Source: Blasia pusilla (lineage: Eukaryota > Marchantiophyta > Marchantiopsida > Blasiales). From it: a stretch of 64,000 nt of DNA. The notes beneath the pieces were generated by a model that worked only from the letters and a program-made list of their open reading frames with translations, was not told the origin of the DNA and did no database searches. This document shows, piece by piece, positions 37,391 to 48,584 of the stretch. Position 1 is the stretch's first letter; the number at the start of each line of letters is the position of its first letter. A program made the position numbers and the translations under genes. The stretch covers positions 43,586,001-43,650,000 of the forward strand of contig CM114271.1 of assembly GCA_050084515.1 (NCBI GenBank). Direction: 5' to 3'.

Positions 37391-37482
37391 ATGGTGGTTC
37401 GAGAGCTTCTCAAGTGGCGCTTGTTAAGTAGGAGTCCAGCCCTCTCTCTCGAGCAAAGCACCCTCCGGCTGCTGGGAGGCAG
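37391..37482 (+). CDS. possible first exon with a targeting-peptide-like N-terminus
   Basis: From the ATG at 37391 the frame reads MVVRELLKWRLLSRSPALSL, rich in Arg, Leu and Ser and free of acidic runs after residue 5, like a mitochondrial presequence. A strong donor (CAG|GTACGT) follows at 37482/37483. No downstream exon was recognised before the Helitron insertion at 37868. The rest of the gene could lie beyond the 10.7-kb Helitron or have been lost. The open frame continuing to 37708 shows no domain. Confidence 0.35.
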
Positions 37483-37890
37483 GTACGTACCGGCGCTTGC
37501 GTCTCCTCCAGGGCTAGGTAGGTCTGGATTCCATACATGTGTAGACATAGCGTGTCGCCAGCTGGCGCCTGGTCCTAGTATATGTAATGTACTCGTGGCA
37601 CCTAGACGGCAATGCCAATATCGGCCGCTCCAGTACGCCCCGGCGAGCAAGCACTACCGAGGAGACGCCCACTCACCCCCCACTCAGATACAACCGGCAA
37701 TAAGATAGATATGCGTGCCCGGGGACTTCTGAGACCGGTTGAGTCGTCATACCAGCTCCGGTCCAGTTTGGGGAGACGTACGCTCCAGGTGATCGAGGTG
37801 GCACACCGGTACCCAGGAATCAGTTTAAGAGATCTTCGGATTGTGAAATATTGTAACCTGAAATATATCTATACTATAATGCGAGGAGGG

Positions 37891-37933
37891 GGTTACCTCT
37901 TTTGGAAAAATAAATGGTTATGTTTTTTCCCAA
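37891..37933 (+). repeat. Helitron 5' subterminal repeat, copy 1
   Basis: GGTTACCTCTTTTGGAAAAA followed by TAAATGGTTATG-TTTTTCCCAA lies 23 bp inside the 5' end of Helitron B. A near-identical copy is at 39949-39991, without the terminal TCTATAC. Confidence 0.8.
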
Positions 37934-38483
37934 GCAATCGTCTTGAAATGGCAGCTTTGAAGAAAAAGTTTAAAAAAAAGAAACCAAATCTATGGGAAAG
38001 TTCGGAGGGGATGTTATTTCACGAAAGAGTTGAAATTTTTAGACGACCTTCTATTTGTTTAGAAAATCTTATATTTGGAGGGGTCCTATTTCACGAAGAT
38101 TTTATTTGATCATACCCTTTCGAACTAACGAGCCGTAATATGACACCTGGTAGCTCACTAGACGAGTAGAGAAATTTAGAATGGCCTCTCTAAACTATGC
38201 GCTCTCTCTAAGTAGGAGCAGTCATCACACTATCCCACACAGAGGACCTGAACGTGACAAAGGAGGTGGTGAAAAGGCAAAGTGGTGATTCGCGGCAAAG
38301 GGGCGGAGGGAATTTCAAGGTTTCTGTCAAGTACTTCGAGGTACAGCTCCGCTCTCTCGTTCTCTGGACTCTCAGATATTATCTCCTGTTTCTCTCTCTT
38401 TCTGTGTGCGGGCATTCATAGTCGGCGAAACCCATTCTCAAGAGTTCCAGTGGAATTCTGGTCGACCTGAATTTTTCTTTCGA

Positions 38484-39391
38484 TCGCTCCTGTTTGGTCT
38501 TCGATCGCTCCTATTTGGTCTTCGATCGCTGTCAGTCTTTTTCTTCTCCAATCGAATCACATTGAACACCATAGTTCCAACCGCTTTTCCGTAGAAACAA
38601 TTCCTTTGTAATTTGTGAGCAGCGTTTTCGCAAAGCTACGCTGATAGATTCCGTGACCAGAGACAATCTCTTCGATCGTAGATCGACCGAGTGTTCAGAG
38701 GCGGATGGTGTCAGTTTTAGTGGAAAGGAAAACTTTGCGCATGGCAGATTCGTATCAAGGACTAGGATATCTAGGGGAATTCTGATTCAGTCTATCTTCT
38801 CCACTTTGGGGTGTGCGATGACCGTTCGTTTTATCTGAAAATGTGATTGAGAGCCTATGGGTCGAGAGATTCCTACTCAATCCCACGAATGGAAGCTCAG
38901 GTGACCCATCGCGTGTCTTGAAACACACCAAATTCACACCACACTTCAAATTCTTAGTGGAATTTGAAGAGATGGCTACTGAGTTGCTATTGGAAATTGC
39001 TCCTGTTTGGTCTTCGATCGCTGTCAGTCTTTTTCTTCTCCAATCGAATCACATTGAACACCATAGTTCCAACCGCTTTTCTGTAGGAACAATTCCTTTG
39101 TAATTTGTGAGCAGCGTTTTCGCCAGGCTACGCCTGATAGATTCCGTGACCAGAGACAATCTCTTCGATCGTAGATCGACCGAGGCGTTGAGGCGGATGG
39201 TGTCAGGTTTTAGTGGAAAGGAAAACTTTGCGCATGGCAGATTCGTATCAGGACTAGGATATCTAGGGGAATTCTGATTGATCTATCTTCTCCACTTTGG
39301 GGTGTCGATGACCGTTCGTTTTATCTGAAAATGTGATTGAGAGCCTATGGGTCGAGAGATTCTGCTCAATCCCACGAATGGAAGCTCAGGC
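38484..39391. repeat. roughly 400-bp direct duplication, offset 492 bp, inside Helitron B
   Basis: The segment beginning CTCCTGTTTGGTCTTCGATC and ending CCACGAATGGAAGCTCAGG is present at about 38484-38901 and again at about 38996-39391. Identity is about 95%, with several one-base indels. The copies contain blocks such as CTTCGATCGTAGATCGACCG. No intact gene was seen; the small indels disrupt any frame. This is probably captured host DNA that duplicated inside the element. Confidence 0.8.
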
Positions 39392-39909
39392 TTCTCTTCT
39401 TCGTTGGTCGTTACGGATCTAGATCCATGTGTATGGGCACGTATGTCGAATTCTTTACAAGAAGATCGACCTTAGATTCTGGAGAGTTGATGTTCAAAAG
39501 ATCCTGGTGCGGTGTAGGTGCGTGTGAGTCCAAAGTGTGCCTTGACGCGCGCAGATTAATCGATCTGCGCAGATCTGAAAGCTGCAGTGACTCGAGACTT
39601 AAAACTGAAGATTGTGCGCTTGAGAACTCAAGTTTGCGTATGTACGTGAAAGTGAGATCCTGGGCCTCACAATATCAGCAGGTCATTCCTTGACGGTCGC
39701 ACCTAGAGTTCCCTCCCTCTCCTTACTCCTAAACTTCTGCAAGTATTTACTCTATGTATCAAGCAATAGAATGTTGGCCCTCCCCCTGTCCATCTCCATG
39801 AAGCACTCAAGCCCCATTGAGCTCACACTCTCCCATGCCTCTGATTTCCTGCCACCAGCCAATGGTTTCAAACAAGCTCCTCCCTCCTCTCCCGTCCTGA
39901 ACCCGGCCT

Positions 39910-39947
39910 CTTCTTCTACCGATAGCCCGAGCTACCGGTAGAAGAAG
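39910..39947. repeat. 12-bp perfect hairpin at an internal Helitron junction
   Basis: CTTCTTCTACCG (39910-39921) pairs with CGGTAGAAGAAG (39936-39947), and the loop contains a further TAGC/GCTA pairing. It sits directly before the second copy of the Helitron 5' subterminal repeat (39949), at the apparent end of the duplicated non-Helitron DNA. Confidence 0.75.
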
Positions 39948-39948
39948 G

Positions 39949-39991
39949 GTTTACCTCTTTTGGAAAAATAAATGGTTATTCTTTTTCCCAA
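39949..39991 (+). repeat. Helitron 5' subterminal repeat, copy 2 (internal, truncated)
   Basis: It nearly repeats 37891-37933 but lacks the terminal TC sequence. Between the copies lies the roughly 2-kb non-Helitron segment. It marks either an older Helitron 5' end interrupted by an insertion, or a duplication during sequence capture. Confidence 0.75.
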
Positions 39992-40139
39992 AGAAGTGAA
40001 GCCTTCCATAAGCAATCGTTTTTCTTACTTGCAATCTACTCTTGGTGGTCCCTCTTTTTTTTTACTATAATTATCTAATTGTATTGAAATTTTAATATGC
40101 TCTTTTTAAATTTGCAATGAAAAATATTGTATATGCGGA

Positions 40140-40589
40140 GTGAGGCTAACTAGCTTACGCCATGTCAACTCTCTCATCAAGAGGCCGATAATTGTGGAAG
40201 AAATTGTAATAAATAGGAGTCCTGAATATTTGGTAGAGAGAGATGAACATAGATTTTCATTATCTCGCTCTGAACGAAAACGAAAATTGTTTGATGTGGA
40301 CCCTATATTTTTTGCTCCTATTTCAAATGGTTTCAATGAGACTGAGGAGGTTAGAGAAGTCTCAATAGGCGAGGAAATTGTGATTACTCTCAATAGTAAT
40401 GAGAGATACTCTGTAGATATTTGTCTTGGTCTTAAAGAACTTGACGATGGAGAATATTCCTCCACTTCCCTCTATGATTCTGAGGGATGGTATATTGGTG
40501 ATGAGTTCGACCTCGAATATAGGTGTATGGATTATGGGGATTTAGACATAAGTGCAGATAGTCATAGTCGAGATATTGGAGATAAGTAG
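40140..40589 (+). CDS. accessory ORF 1 of Helitron B, acidic, unknown
   Basis: About 149 codons with no ATG at the open end; the frame opens with GTG, so it may be an internal exon or a decayed start. The product is acidic (many Asp/Glu), with a short basic patch SRSERKRKLFDV and a Tyr/Asp-rich C-terminus (DEFDLEYRCMDYGDLD). No domain is recognised. It precedes the second accessory ORF, and a spliced leader (AAAAAGTAAG donor near 40729, AATGCAG acceptor near 40846) lies between. Its persistence as an open frame inside the element suggests function, but this is not proven. Confidence 0.4.
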   Translation: MRLTSLRHVNSLIKRPIIVEEIVINRSPEYLVERDEHRFSLSRSERKRKLFDVDPIFFAPISNGFNETEEVREVSIGEEIVITLNSNERYSVDICLGLKELDDGEYSSTSLYDSEGWYIGDEFDLEYRCMDYGDLDISADSHSRDIGDK

Positions 40590-40859
40590 CCTAGAGAGTA
40601 CTATCTATTGTGTATATCCGATTAATCATCAAATCCATGTTGGTTTTGTTCTCGAGATATGTCTTTGAGATTATTGAGTTGAGCAAACGATCAAGTTTCA
40701 TTTCTTTGGGAGTGGTGTGACTCAAAAAAGTAAGTCTTCTTTGCTTGTGTTCTAATATTCACGTGTGGAGATTTAGTATCCTTTTCTATTGAGTATTTCA
40801 TTATTTTGATATATTCCTTTATTTAAATAATTGTGTGGATAATGCAGAATACTGTATAA

Positions 40860-41435
40860 ATGAGTGTTGACGAATTACGCTATAGCGATGGTGAGTTCTA
40901 CGTTCCTCTTGATGAACAAGAAAGGGATTATACACCTATAGATGTTGACGTCATAGAGGTGATACAAATAGCAAGTCCGGAGTATGTCCCCTCGCCGATC
41001 GTTGAAAATAGGAATAATGCTTCAAGTCCTGGCTATGTTCCATCACCGATTTTTGAAAATATGGATAAGGCTTTAAGTCCTAGCTATGAACCATTGCCAA
41101 TTTGCGAAAATGGGATTAATGCTCCTAATGTTAGCATAAGCCCTTTGAGAAATGGTCAGAGTTGTAGTTATGATGAGAGTGCATCTAGGATTTTAACCAC
41201 ACCTGTGGTGAATCATCATTCTATTTCACAAGAAGTAGTTGGAGGTCAGGAGGGAGAAGGAGATACAGATTCCACACATGATTGCATCCCTTCATCAGAC
41301 CCTATAGCATCTAGCCACTCATTTGTACGTGATTGTTACGGGTCGGGGTCATGGGAAATTAGTGATTGTCATTCAATTTGCTTTGAGGACTCAAGTGAGA
41401 TGAGTACGGCCGAGTCTCATTGCCCGTTAGAATGA
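40860..41435 (+). CDS. accessory ORF 2 of Helitron B with 17-aa repeats
   Basis: A 191-aa acidic, Ser/Pro-rich protein starting at ATG 40860, just after a plausible 3' splice site. Residues about 40-92 hold three tandem 17-aa repeats of the form SPxYxPxPIxENxxNA (40975-41130). The remainder is Ser/Asp/His-rich and probably disordered. No domain is recognised. It lies about 165 bp upstream of the RepHel start, same strand. It may be a separate Helitron protein or the N-terminal exon of a longer product, but it ends in its own stop. Confidence 0.45.
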   Translation: MSVDELRYSDGEFYVPLDEQERDYTPIDVDVIEVIQIASPEYVPSPIVENRNNASSPGYVPSPIFENMDKALSPSYEPLPICENGINAPNVSISPLRNGQSCSYDESASRILTTPVVNHHSISQEVVGGQEGEGDTDSTHDCIPSSDPIASSHSFVRDCYGSGSWEISDCHSICFEDSSEMSTAESHCPLE

Positions 41436-41600
41436 TTTTCCTATTTCATTTTTTTATAAAAACTTCAGTTATGTGTAAATTTATTTTTTAATATAGATTA
41501 TAATATTCACAGTTTTCAGTACAAATTTTTCTCTTTTTTCTATTATTTTTTTATATATTGACAATATATATTTTGGTCGGATGGTTGATATTATCACAAG

Positions 41601-44600
41601 ATGCATGAATCTCAAGAGGAACCATCGAGGCGAGATGAAAAAAGACCATTCGCAGACATCACCAATGTAGTCTCCTTACCTAATGTGGAGAATGATCACC
41701 ACTTTTCATGTAGTGCTCCATCTTCTATACGGATTTCGGAGGAAACAGAGAAGCTTGCATATAAGAAGGTTAGAAGGGTTGCTTCTCAAAGAAACAGAAG
41801 GGCGCTTCATGATATGCGATTCGTAACTCATTCAACGGCTTTGTCATCTCCAATGTAAGGATACTTAGCATTATGATTATAGAATGATATCGTAACCATA
41901 TGTGCACACTCTAGATTTGTTGTGTGACTTTAATATCTTTCATGTTTGTGATGTAGACTTCCAAATCCATTGAACCCGAAACGATTACGTGATATACATC
42001 AAATTGTGAGAGCTCAAGGACAAAAGCGAAGACATGCTAAATTAGTTGAATTGAGATCTATTGAAGCTGTTGTGAATGTTCCATTGATGGAAGAATTACA
42101 ACCAACCATCATCGATGGCCCACCAGACGCAAATATTAGAAGGTATTTATTTATGTATAACATTTCTACTTTTTATTATAATAATATTTATAATTTATTT
42201 TCGTATTATGACTTTTTTTATTCTTTGTTCAGGTTGGTAGCAACACCTTCCAATCGAAATCTTCATGCTTTAATAGACTCTACATCGTCTCCAATGTACG
42301 TTTCATCCACTCATTAATTTCTTTCTTTTTATTGGTTTTTTTTAATTTAATTATTCTGACTTGATTTTTTTTAATATTGTTTTTCTTAGTCTTCCACTTC
42401 CGTCCAACCCTCGGGGATTACATGCTATGCTTCAAGTTGCACGAACACAAGGCCAGAGAAGAAGGCACCATAATTTGGCCCAAGCGAATGTTCATCAATT
42501 GTCTGTGAATGTTCTTCCTAGAGAGGAAGTTGAGGCTATGACTAATAATGACTTTCATACTCAAGCTAATACAAGGTATGCTTTACATACTTCTATTATC
42601 GATGCTTCTTATTTGGTCTTAAATTTTTATGAATGATCTCTAATAAAAAAAATTTTGCAAGCCAATTATGGTACGTCATGAAGTTGAAGCTATTCCAAAC
42701 TCTGGGAGTATGGTCTTTCCATATCCAATGTATATTTCTAAACTATATATTCAAATTTAATAGATATATGTTTATATGTATATTTATTCTTATTATAATT
42801 ATATATATTAATTTCTTAACCTCCGCTTGCAGTCTTCCAATTCCTACCAATCCTCTACGATTATCTCACATGCTTCAAGTTGCTCGAGTTGAGGGCCAAA
42901 GAAGAAGACATGCTCATTTGGATGAACTACATGAGATTGCACATGTTGGCGATTCGTTGATAAGGAATGATGCCAATGGACCTAATCGTGAAGGCCACAT
43001 GGAAGTGAATGAAGACAATGTATCTGCCTGGATTCCAAATGTGGGATCACATTTGGATGAAGTACATGAGATTGCACATGTTTGTGATCCGTTGTTTAGG
43101 AGCGATGCCAATACAGCCAATCGTGAAGGCGACATGGAAGAAAATGAAGACAATGCACATGCCTCGATTCCAAATGTGGGATCTAGAAGGGTTGTGAACT
43201 TGAAAAAGTTGCTCAATATTGCACGTATTCCTAACTTTGAAGAGAAGCACATTCGAATTCTAAGGTTGGGAGATCGTATTGATAGTATGACTGGTCGTTT
43301 TAGTGTTGGACTTATGAATGTTGTTTGTCCGACTTGCAATGCTCTACATTGGAAGTGTGAGAGAGTGAAGTATACTAGGTTTATAAGCTCGCCTTTTAGT
43401 ATGTGTTGTGGGCATGGTAAGATTCAATTACCATATTTGACAGCTTCACCTTCTATACTAGCAGAATTACTTTCTGGTATGACTGCAAATAGTCTTCATT
43501 TTTTGCGTAATGCACGTGCCTATAATAGTGCTCTTCAATTGGCATCTACTGGGGCACATGTGACAGAGCAACGAGGCGGTACAGGAAACTTCAGGATTCA
43601 AGGTGGTGTGTATCATTCTATTGGACCTCTACATGCTGAAAGTGGTGCTCCTCCACAATTTGCGCAAATTTATATTCATGATGATGAGCATCAGATGGAA
43701 CATAGAAGAAGGATTATGACTGGAGATTATCGGGATCAATTGAGGCCAGAGATCTTAAGGGGATTACAAGATATGTTACATGCCCATAATCCATATGTGG
43801 CTTTATTTCGAAATGTGGCTATTGATCCATGTAATTCTGACTTTCATATTGTTCTTAAGGGTAGTAAGCGAGGTCTTGATGCAAAACGATACACCTTGCC
43901 TGTTGCTTCAGAGATTGCAGCTATCTTGCCTGGAGATGGGAGTGAGCCAGTAGAAGGACGTGATATTATTGTTCGCTTACATGGAGGAGGGATTCGTCAT
44001 CTGTCATTAGACTTGAATGAAGCATATATCCCATTGCACTTTGTTTTGCCTTTTGTTTATGGTGAAGCAGGTTGGCATCCTGGGATACCTTTGCAAGGGC
44101 AACATGATCATAGAGATGATCCTCCGTTAAGAGGGTATGCTATGATGGATGAAGATAGAGATGATATTGTACAAGGTGAAATTCAAGGTGAGGTTACCAC
44201 TCATGAGGCGAGTTCAAAGACGATCACTGCTTTATAATTTGCTTCATTCAGAATTCAAATGCGAGCTAACGGTATGGATAATAATCGGTTGTTGAGGTTT
44301 GGTCGTCTTACTCAAGAATATATGGTGGATATATATGCGACTATCGAAATGCAACGACTAACTTGGATACGATTGCATCAAAAAGAGTTGAGAGCTGATT
44401 TACACCAAGGGGTCAGAGATGCCATGACTTGGCATGATGTGAACGGTCAAGGCATAGGGAGACGTATTATCTTACCTTCGTCTTTCATAGGAGGACCTCG
44501 TCACATGCATCAATTGTACCATGATGCTATGGCCATTGTGAGACATTTTGGGAAGCCTGACTACTTTTTGACAATGACTTGCAATCCTAAATGGCCAGAG

Positions 44601-47600
44601 ATTACCTCTGCTCTACTGCATGGTCAATCAACGTCCAATCGTCCTGACCTGGTTGTACCTGTTTTCCAACAAAAGAAGAAGGAGTTGTTGAGACTTATAT
44701 TGGATAAGCATATTTTGGGTCGAGTGGTGGGATGCATTCATGTGGTCGAGTTCCAAAAGAGAAGACTTCCACATGTGCATATCCTAATTATTGTTGCTTC
44801 TGAGGATAAGCCAAGGACAACCTCTGATTATGACGATATTATATCAGATGAGATTCCAAATCCCATGACTCATCCTAGGCTACATTCTACTGTAAGAAAT
44901 TGTATGATTCATGGTCCGTGTGGAGTAGCACATCCAACTGCACCTTGCACGGATAAAACGACAAAAAAATGTTCCAAAGGATACCCAATGCCGTTTGCAA
45001 CAATGAAAATTGAGAATGAGGATGGATATCCTATTTATAAGAGGTAATTCATTGGTTTTGTTGTTTATTTTGTCATTTGATGTTCTTCTATTAGTGTGGT
45101 ATCTTTTTTCCCCAACTATTAACATACTTCTATATGTGTTTATGCAGGCGAGATAATGGCAAATTGATAAATAAGTCCAATCATGACTTTGATAATCGTT
45201 GGGTGGTTCCATACAATCCAATGATATGTACTTTATTTGATTGTCATATAAATTTGGAGATAACAAATAGCATCTTGGCAGTAAAGTACTTTTATAAGTA
45301 TGTGTACAAAGGATCTGATGCCATATCATATACCTTGGCAAATACTACATCAGGAGAGGATACTATTGATGAGACATTATTATTGATGAGACATCTTGAT
45401 GCAAGGTATTTTGATCCTTTCTATCTTTCAAGATCTTGCAATTTTTCCTAGAATATATTGCGGGAGTCTAACAATATTTATATTGTATGGTATGAAGGTA
45501 TGTTTCTTCTTCACAAGCATGTTGGCGAACCTTCAAGTTTAGTCTACATGCAGAGCAACCAAGTATTGTGAGATTGATTGTTCATCTTCCAGACAGTCAA
45601 ATGGTATATTTTCATGGGCAAGATTCATTGGGTAATATTTTGGAGCGAAGTAAGGAAACCACTCTTACTCAATGGTTTGCAACCAATGTTTATGATTCGA
45701 CTGCGCGACAATATCTTTATTTGGAGTTCCCTTCTCATTACTCTTGGAATAAGAAGCAATGGCATCCGCGTAAACGTGCGCGAAAAGGATGTGGACATCC
45801 CATTGGACGTCTGTATATGACAAATCAGGTAAACTTTTGATACTTTGTTAAGATACAATTTTTAAGGAAAAAATTGAATATCTGAGAGTCTTCATGCTTC
45901 CTTCCTAATTTTTTTTTTTTTTGCTAATCCTAGCTGAAGGGGAGCGTCATTGGTTACGATTACTTCTCCATCATGTGAGAGGAGCTCAATCATATCAAGA
46001 TTTGAGAACCATCGATGGTGTAGTTTATCCTACCTTCAAAGAGACCGCTATTCAGATGGGACTTTTGGAGGACGATAGAGAGATCTTTTCTTGCTTTGAA
46101 GAGGCGGTTGTCATTCGTACTGGCTATTCATTACGTCTACTCTTTGCCATTTGTCTTCTATATAATACACCTTTCCTTCCGGCTATGGTGTGGGAATATT
46201 TTTTGGTTCCACTGATAGAAGATCTTCTACATCAAAGGCGTGAGGTAATAGGCATGGCTTTTGTTGAGTCAATTTTTTTCTTATTTCTCTTACGAATATT
46301 TTAGGTACTTTATTTATGTTTTAACTTCTATATTTGTTGCTTGTAATAGAGAATTGGTATTCCGACCCTTCCATTGGATGTTCATATTATTAATCTTGCG
46401 TTATTGGAGGTCCATTACCATCTTCAAGATCATGGTAAAAGTATGGCGGACTTCCCCGACATGCCTCAACCAAATTTCCAAGCTCGTGATTTATCTATTT
46501 CGCGTCTAGAAGAAGAAGAGCTCTCCTACGATCATGATATTCTTTGTGAACGTGTGAGAGCAGGAGAGATGTCTTTAAATGATGGACAACGCGCGATTTG
46601 GGAAGTTATTTGTAATGATTTTCGCGATATCTTACCCTTCTGTAAGTGGATATTATATATAGTATATTTTATTATTAATTTCTTACAATTTTTATTTATT
46701 TATGTTTTCTTTTAAAGTGCTTTTCTGTAACCAAAAATATGGATTTTTCAAGCAAAACTTTTTTTTATCGATGGTCCTGGCGGAACAGGAAAAACATTTT
46801 TGTACAACCTTCTTCTTGCAATGGTACGGAGCGAGGGTCATATAGCTCTTGCAGTTGCATCTTCGGGGATTGCCGCTTTATTATTGGATGGAGATCGTAC
46901 TTCTCATTCTCGATTCAAGATTCCTATCCAAGTACATGAAAGTTCCACTTGCAAGTAAGTCTAGATTTAAGATTTTTTTTCCTTTTATGGCATGCATATT
47001 ATTGTTTTATTTTTTGATTATCCTTCATAAATGTTCCTCAGATATTGTTTTGTTATTGATTTTCCAGCCTATCGGTCAATAGTCATATGGCCCGTCTTAT
47101 ACAAAAGGCGAAGTTGATTGTGTGGGATGAAGCTCCTATGACCCATCGTCACGCATTTGAGGCTGTTAATCGTACTTTCCAAGATATCATGGGTTTGATG
47201 GATCCTCGATTACGAGATTTTCCTTTTGGGGGAAAAATCATTTTATTTGGTGGTAACTTTCGACAACTTCTTCCAGTTGTTCGTCGTGGAGATCGTGCCA
47301 CAGTTGTGCGTGCAACATTTAAGAGATCTCCTATTTGGTTTAACGTGAGATTATTGAAACTCACTACCAACATGAGAGTCAATACGGTACAAGGTATTAA
47401 AGAATAAACCTAAGATTTCACCTATTTCATTTCATGTGGTTTTTGTTTATTTTTAATATTTACTAATTTCTTCATCTTATATTTATTATCAGGATATGCA
47501 CGAGAAGAGCAAGAAGCCTTTGCAAAGTGGTTATTAGAGGTAGGAGAGGGTTGTGTACCGCTACATTTGGACCTTGGAGAGGATTTTATACAAGTTCCGG

Positions 47601-48443
47601 ATGTGATAATTGTTAAAACCACAAGGATCAATGATTTCATTGATATTTTTTATGGACACGATATTCATAAGTGGAGTGATATTGATATCTTGAGGGGTAC
47701 ATCCATTTTGTTAACCAAGAATACTACTGTGGATATTATAAACGGAGAAATCATGTCTCGATTTCCAAGAGAGGTAATATTCATATTCTTGAATATCATT
47801 ATTCTATTTTGATTGTTCTACTGCTATATTTTTCTATGATCTCTCTTATTATTAATGATTTATTTTGTTTTTGCAGGAGCATATTTTCTTGAGTGCTGAT
47901 TCTGTTTCCGACGATGAGATGAGATTTGTTTATCCAACAGAATTTTTGAATACATGTTTACCATCTGGATTGCCACCTCATTGTTTGACTTTGAAGATTG
48001 GAGCTCCGATAATGCTATTACGGAATATGAATGGAGCAAAGGGACAAGCAAACGGGACTCGGCTGGTGATAGCTGGATTTAGTCGACATCTTATAGATGC
48101 AACAATTATCACGGGAAAAAAAATTGGAGCTCGAGTTTTCATTCCACGCATTCCACGCATTCCATTGATTGCTTTTGATTCCGGCCTACCTTTTGATTTA
48201 CGACGATTTCAATTTCCTATCCGTCCTGCTTTTGCAATGACTATTAATAAGTCTCAAGGTCAAACATTAGATAGAGTTGGTATTTATCTGCCCAATCCCG
48301 TATTTTCTCATGGGCAATTGTATGTTGCCTTGGCAAGAGTAGGCTCGAGGAATTCTATTCATATTATGATAGATAATGAAAATGCTACTAACAAAAAAAA
48401 AATTTATACTAGGAATATTGTATATAATGAAGTGATAAATTAA
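41601..48443 (+). CDS. Helitron B RepHel: rolling-circle initiator fused to Pif1-type helicase, about 14 exons
   Basis: Exons: 41601-41854, 41957-42142, 42233-42295, 42390-42575, 42661-42729, 42833-45043, 45148-45405, 45498-45828, 45934-46244, 46350-46641, 46753-46954, 47068-47393, 47493-47773, 47877-48443. Domains in order: basic repeated N-terminal modules; a Cys/His finger CPTCNALHWKC...CCGHGK (about 43325-43425); Helitron Rep domain with TCNPKWPEI (44577) and HUH motif LPHVHI (44767); two-tyrosine motif KYFYKYVYKG (about 45285-45315); helicase Walker A GPGGTGKT (46777), Walker B VWDEAPM (47118), GGNFRQLLPV, and C-terminal NKSQGQTLDRV (48244). It nicks, unwinds and transfers one strand during rolling-circle transposition. 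Defects: an in-frame TAA at 44235-44237; the phases at the exon joins into 42661 and 45934 do not restore frame under simple GT-AG rules. Otherwise all catalytic motifs are intact. Confidence 0.85.
42915..43184 (+). repeat. 135-bp (45-aa) tandem duplication inside RepHel
   Basis: Two consecutive in-frame copies (42915-43049, 43050-43184) encode HLDE(L/V)HEIAHV...NREG-ME-NEDN...IPNVGS. They lie just after the last LPxPxNP module and before the Cys/His finger. The period is exactly 135 bp, so the frame is kept. Confidence 0.9.
44235..44237 (+). other. premature TAA in the longest RepHel exon
   Basis: The frame of the upstream segment (ending KTITAL) and of the downstream segment (FASFRIQMRANG) is the same, separated only by this stop. 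The position corresponds to the conserved REFYAYRLQ-like stretch of Helitron Rep proteins. Without it the exon would be open from 42833 to 45043. Confidence 0.85.
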
Positions 48444-48563
48444 ATTAAAATAACATTATATATATGAAGTTTTATATTGATAGGCATTTCCTAAATTTTG
48501 TAATACTTCAATTTTTGATATTCACTTACTGGTATGATTAATTTTACATGTGCTAAATTTTGA

Positions 48564-48584
48564 TGCCCGTGCATCGCACGGGCA
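48564..48584 (+). repeat. Helitron B 3' terminal hairpin
   Basis: TGCCCGTGC and GCACGGGCA pair perfectly around ATC. It lies 121 bp after the RepHel stop codon and acts as the presumed rolling-circle terminator. The following TTCTTAAG departs from the CTAG of related elements. Confidence 0.85.
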
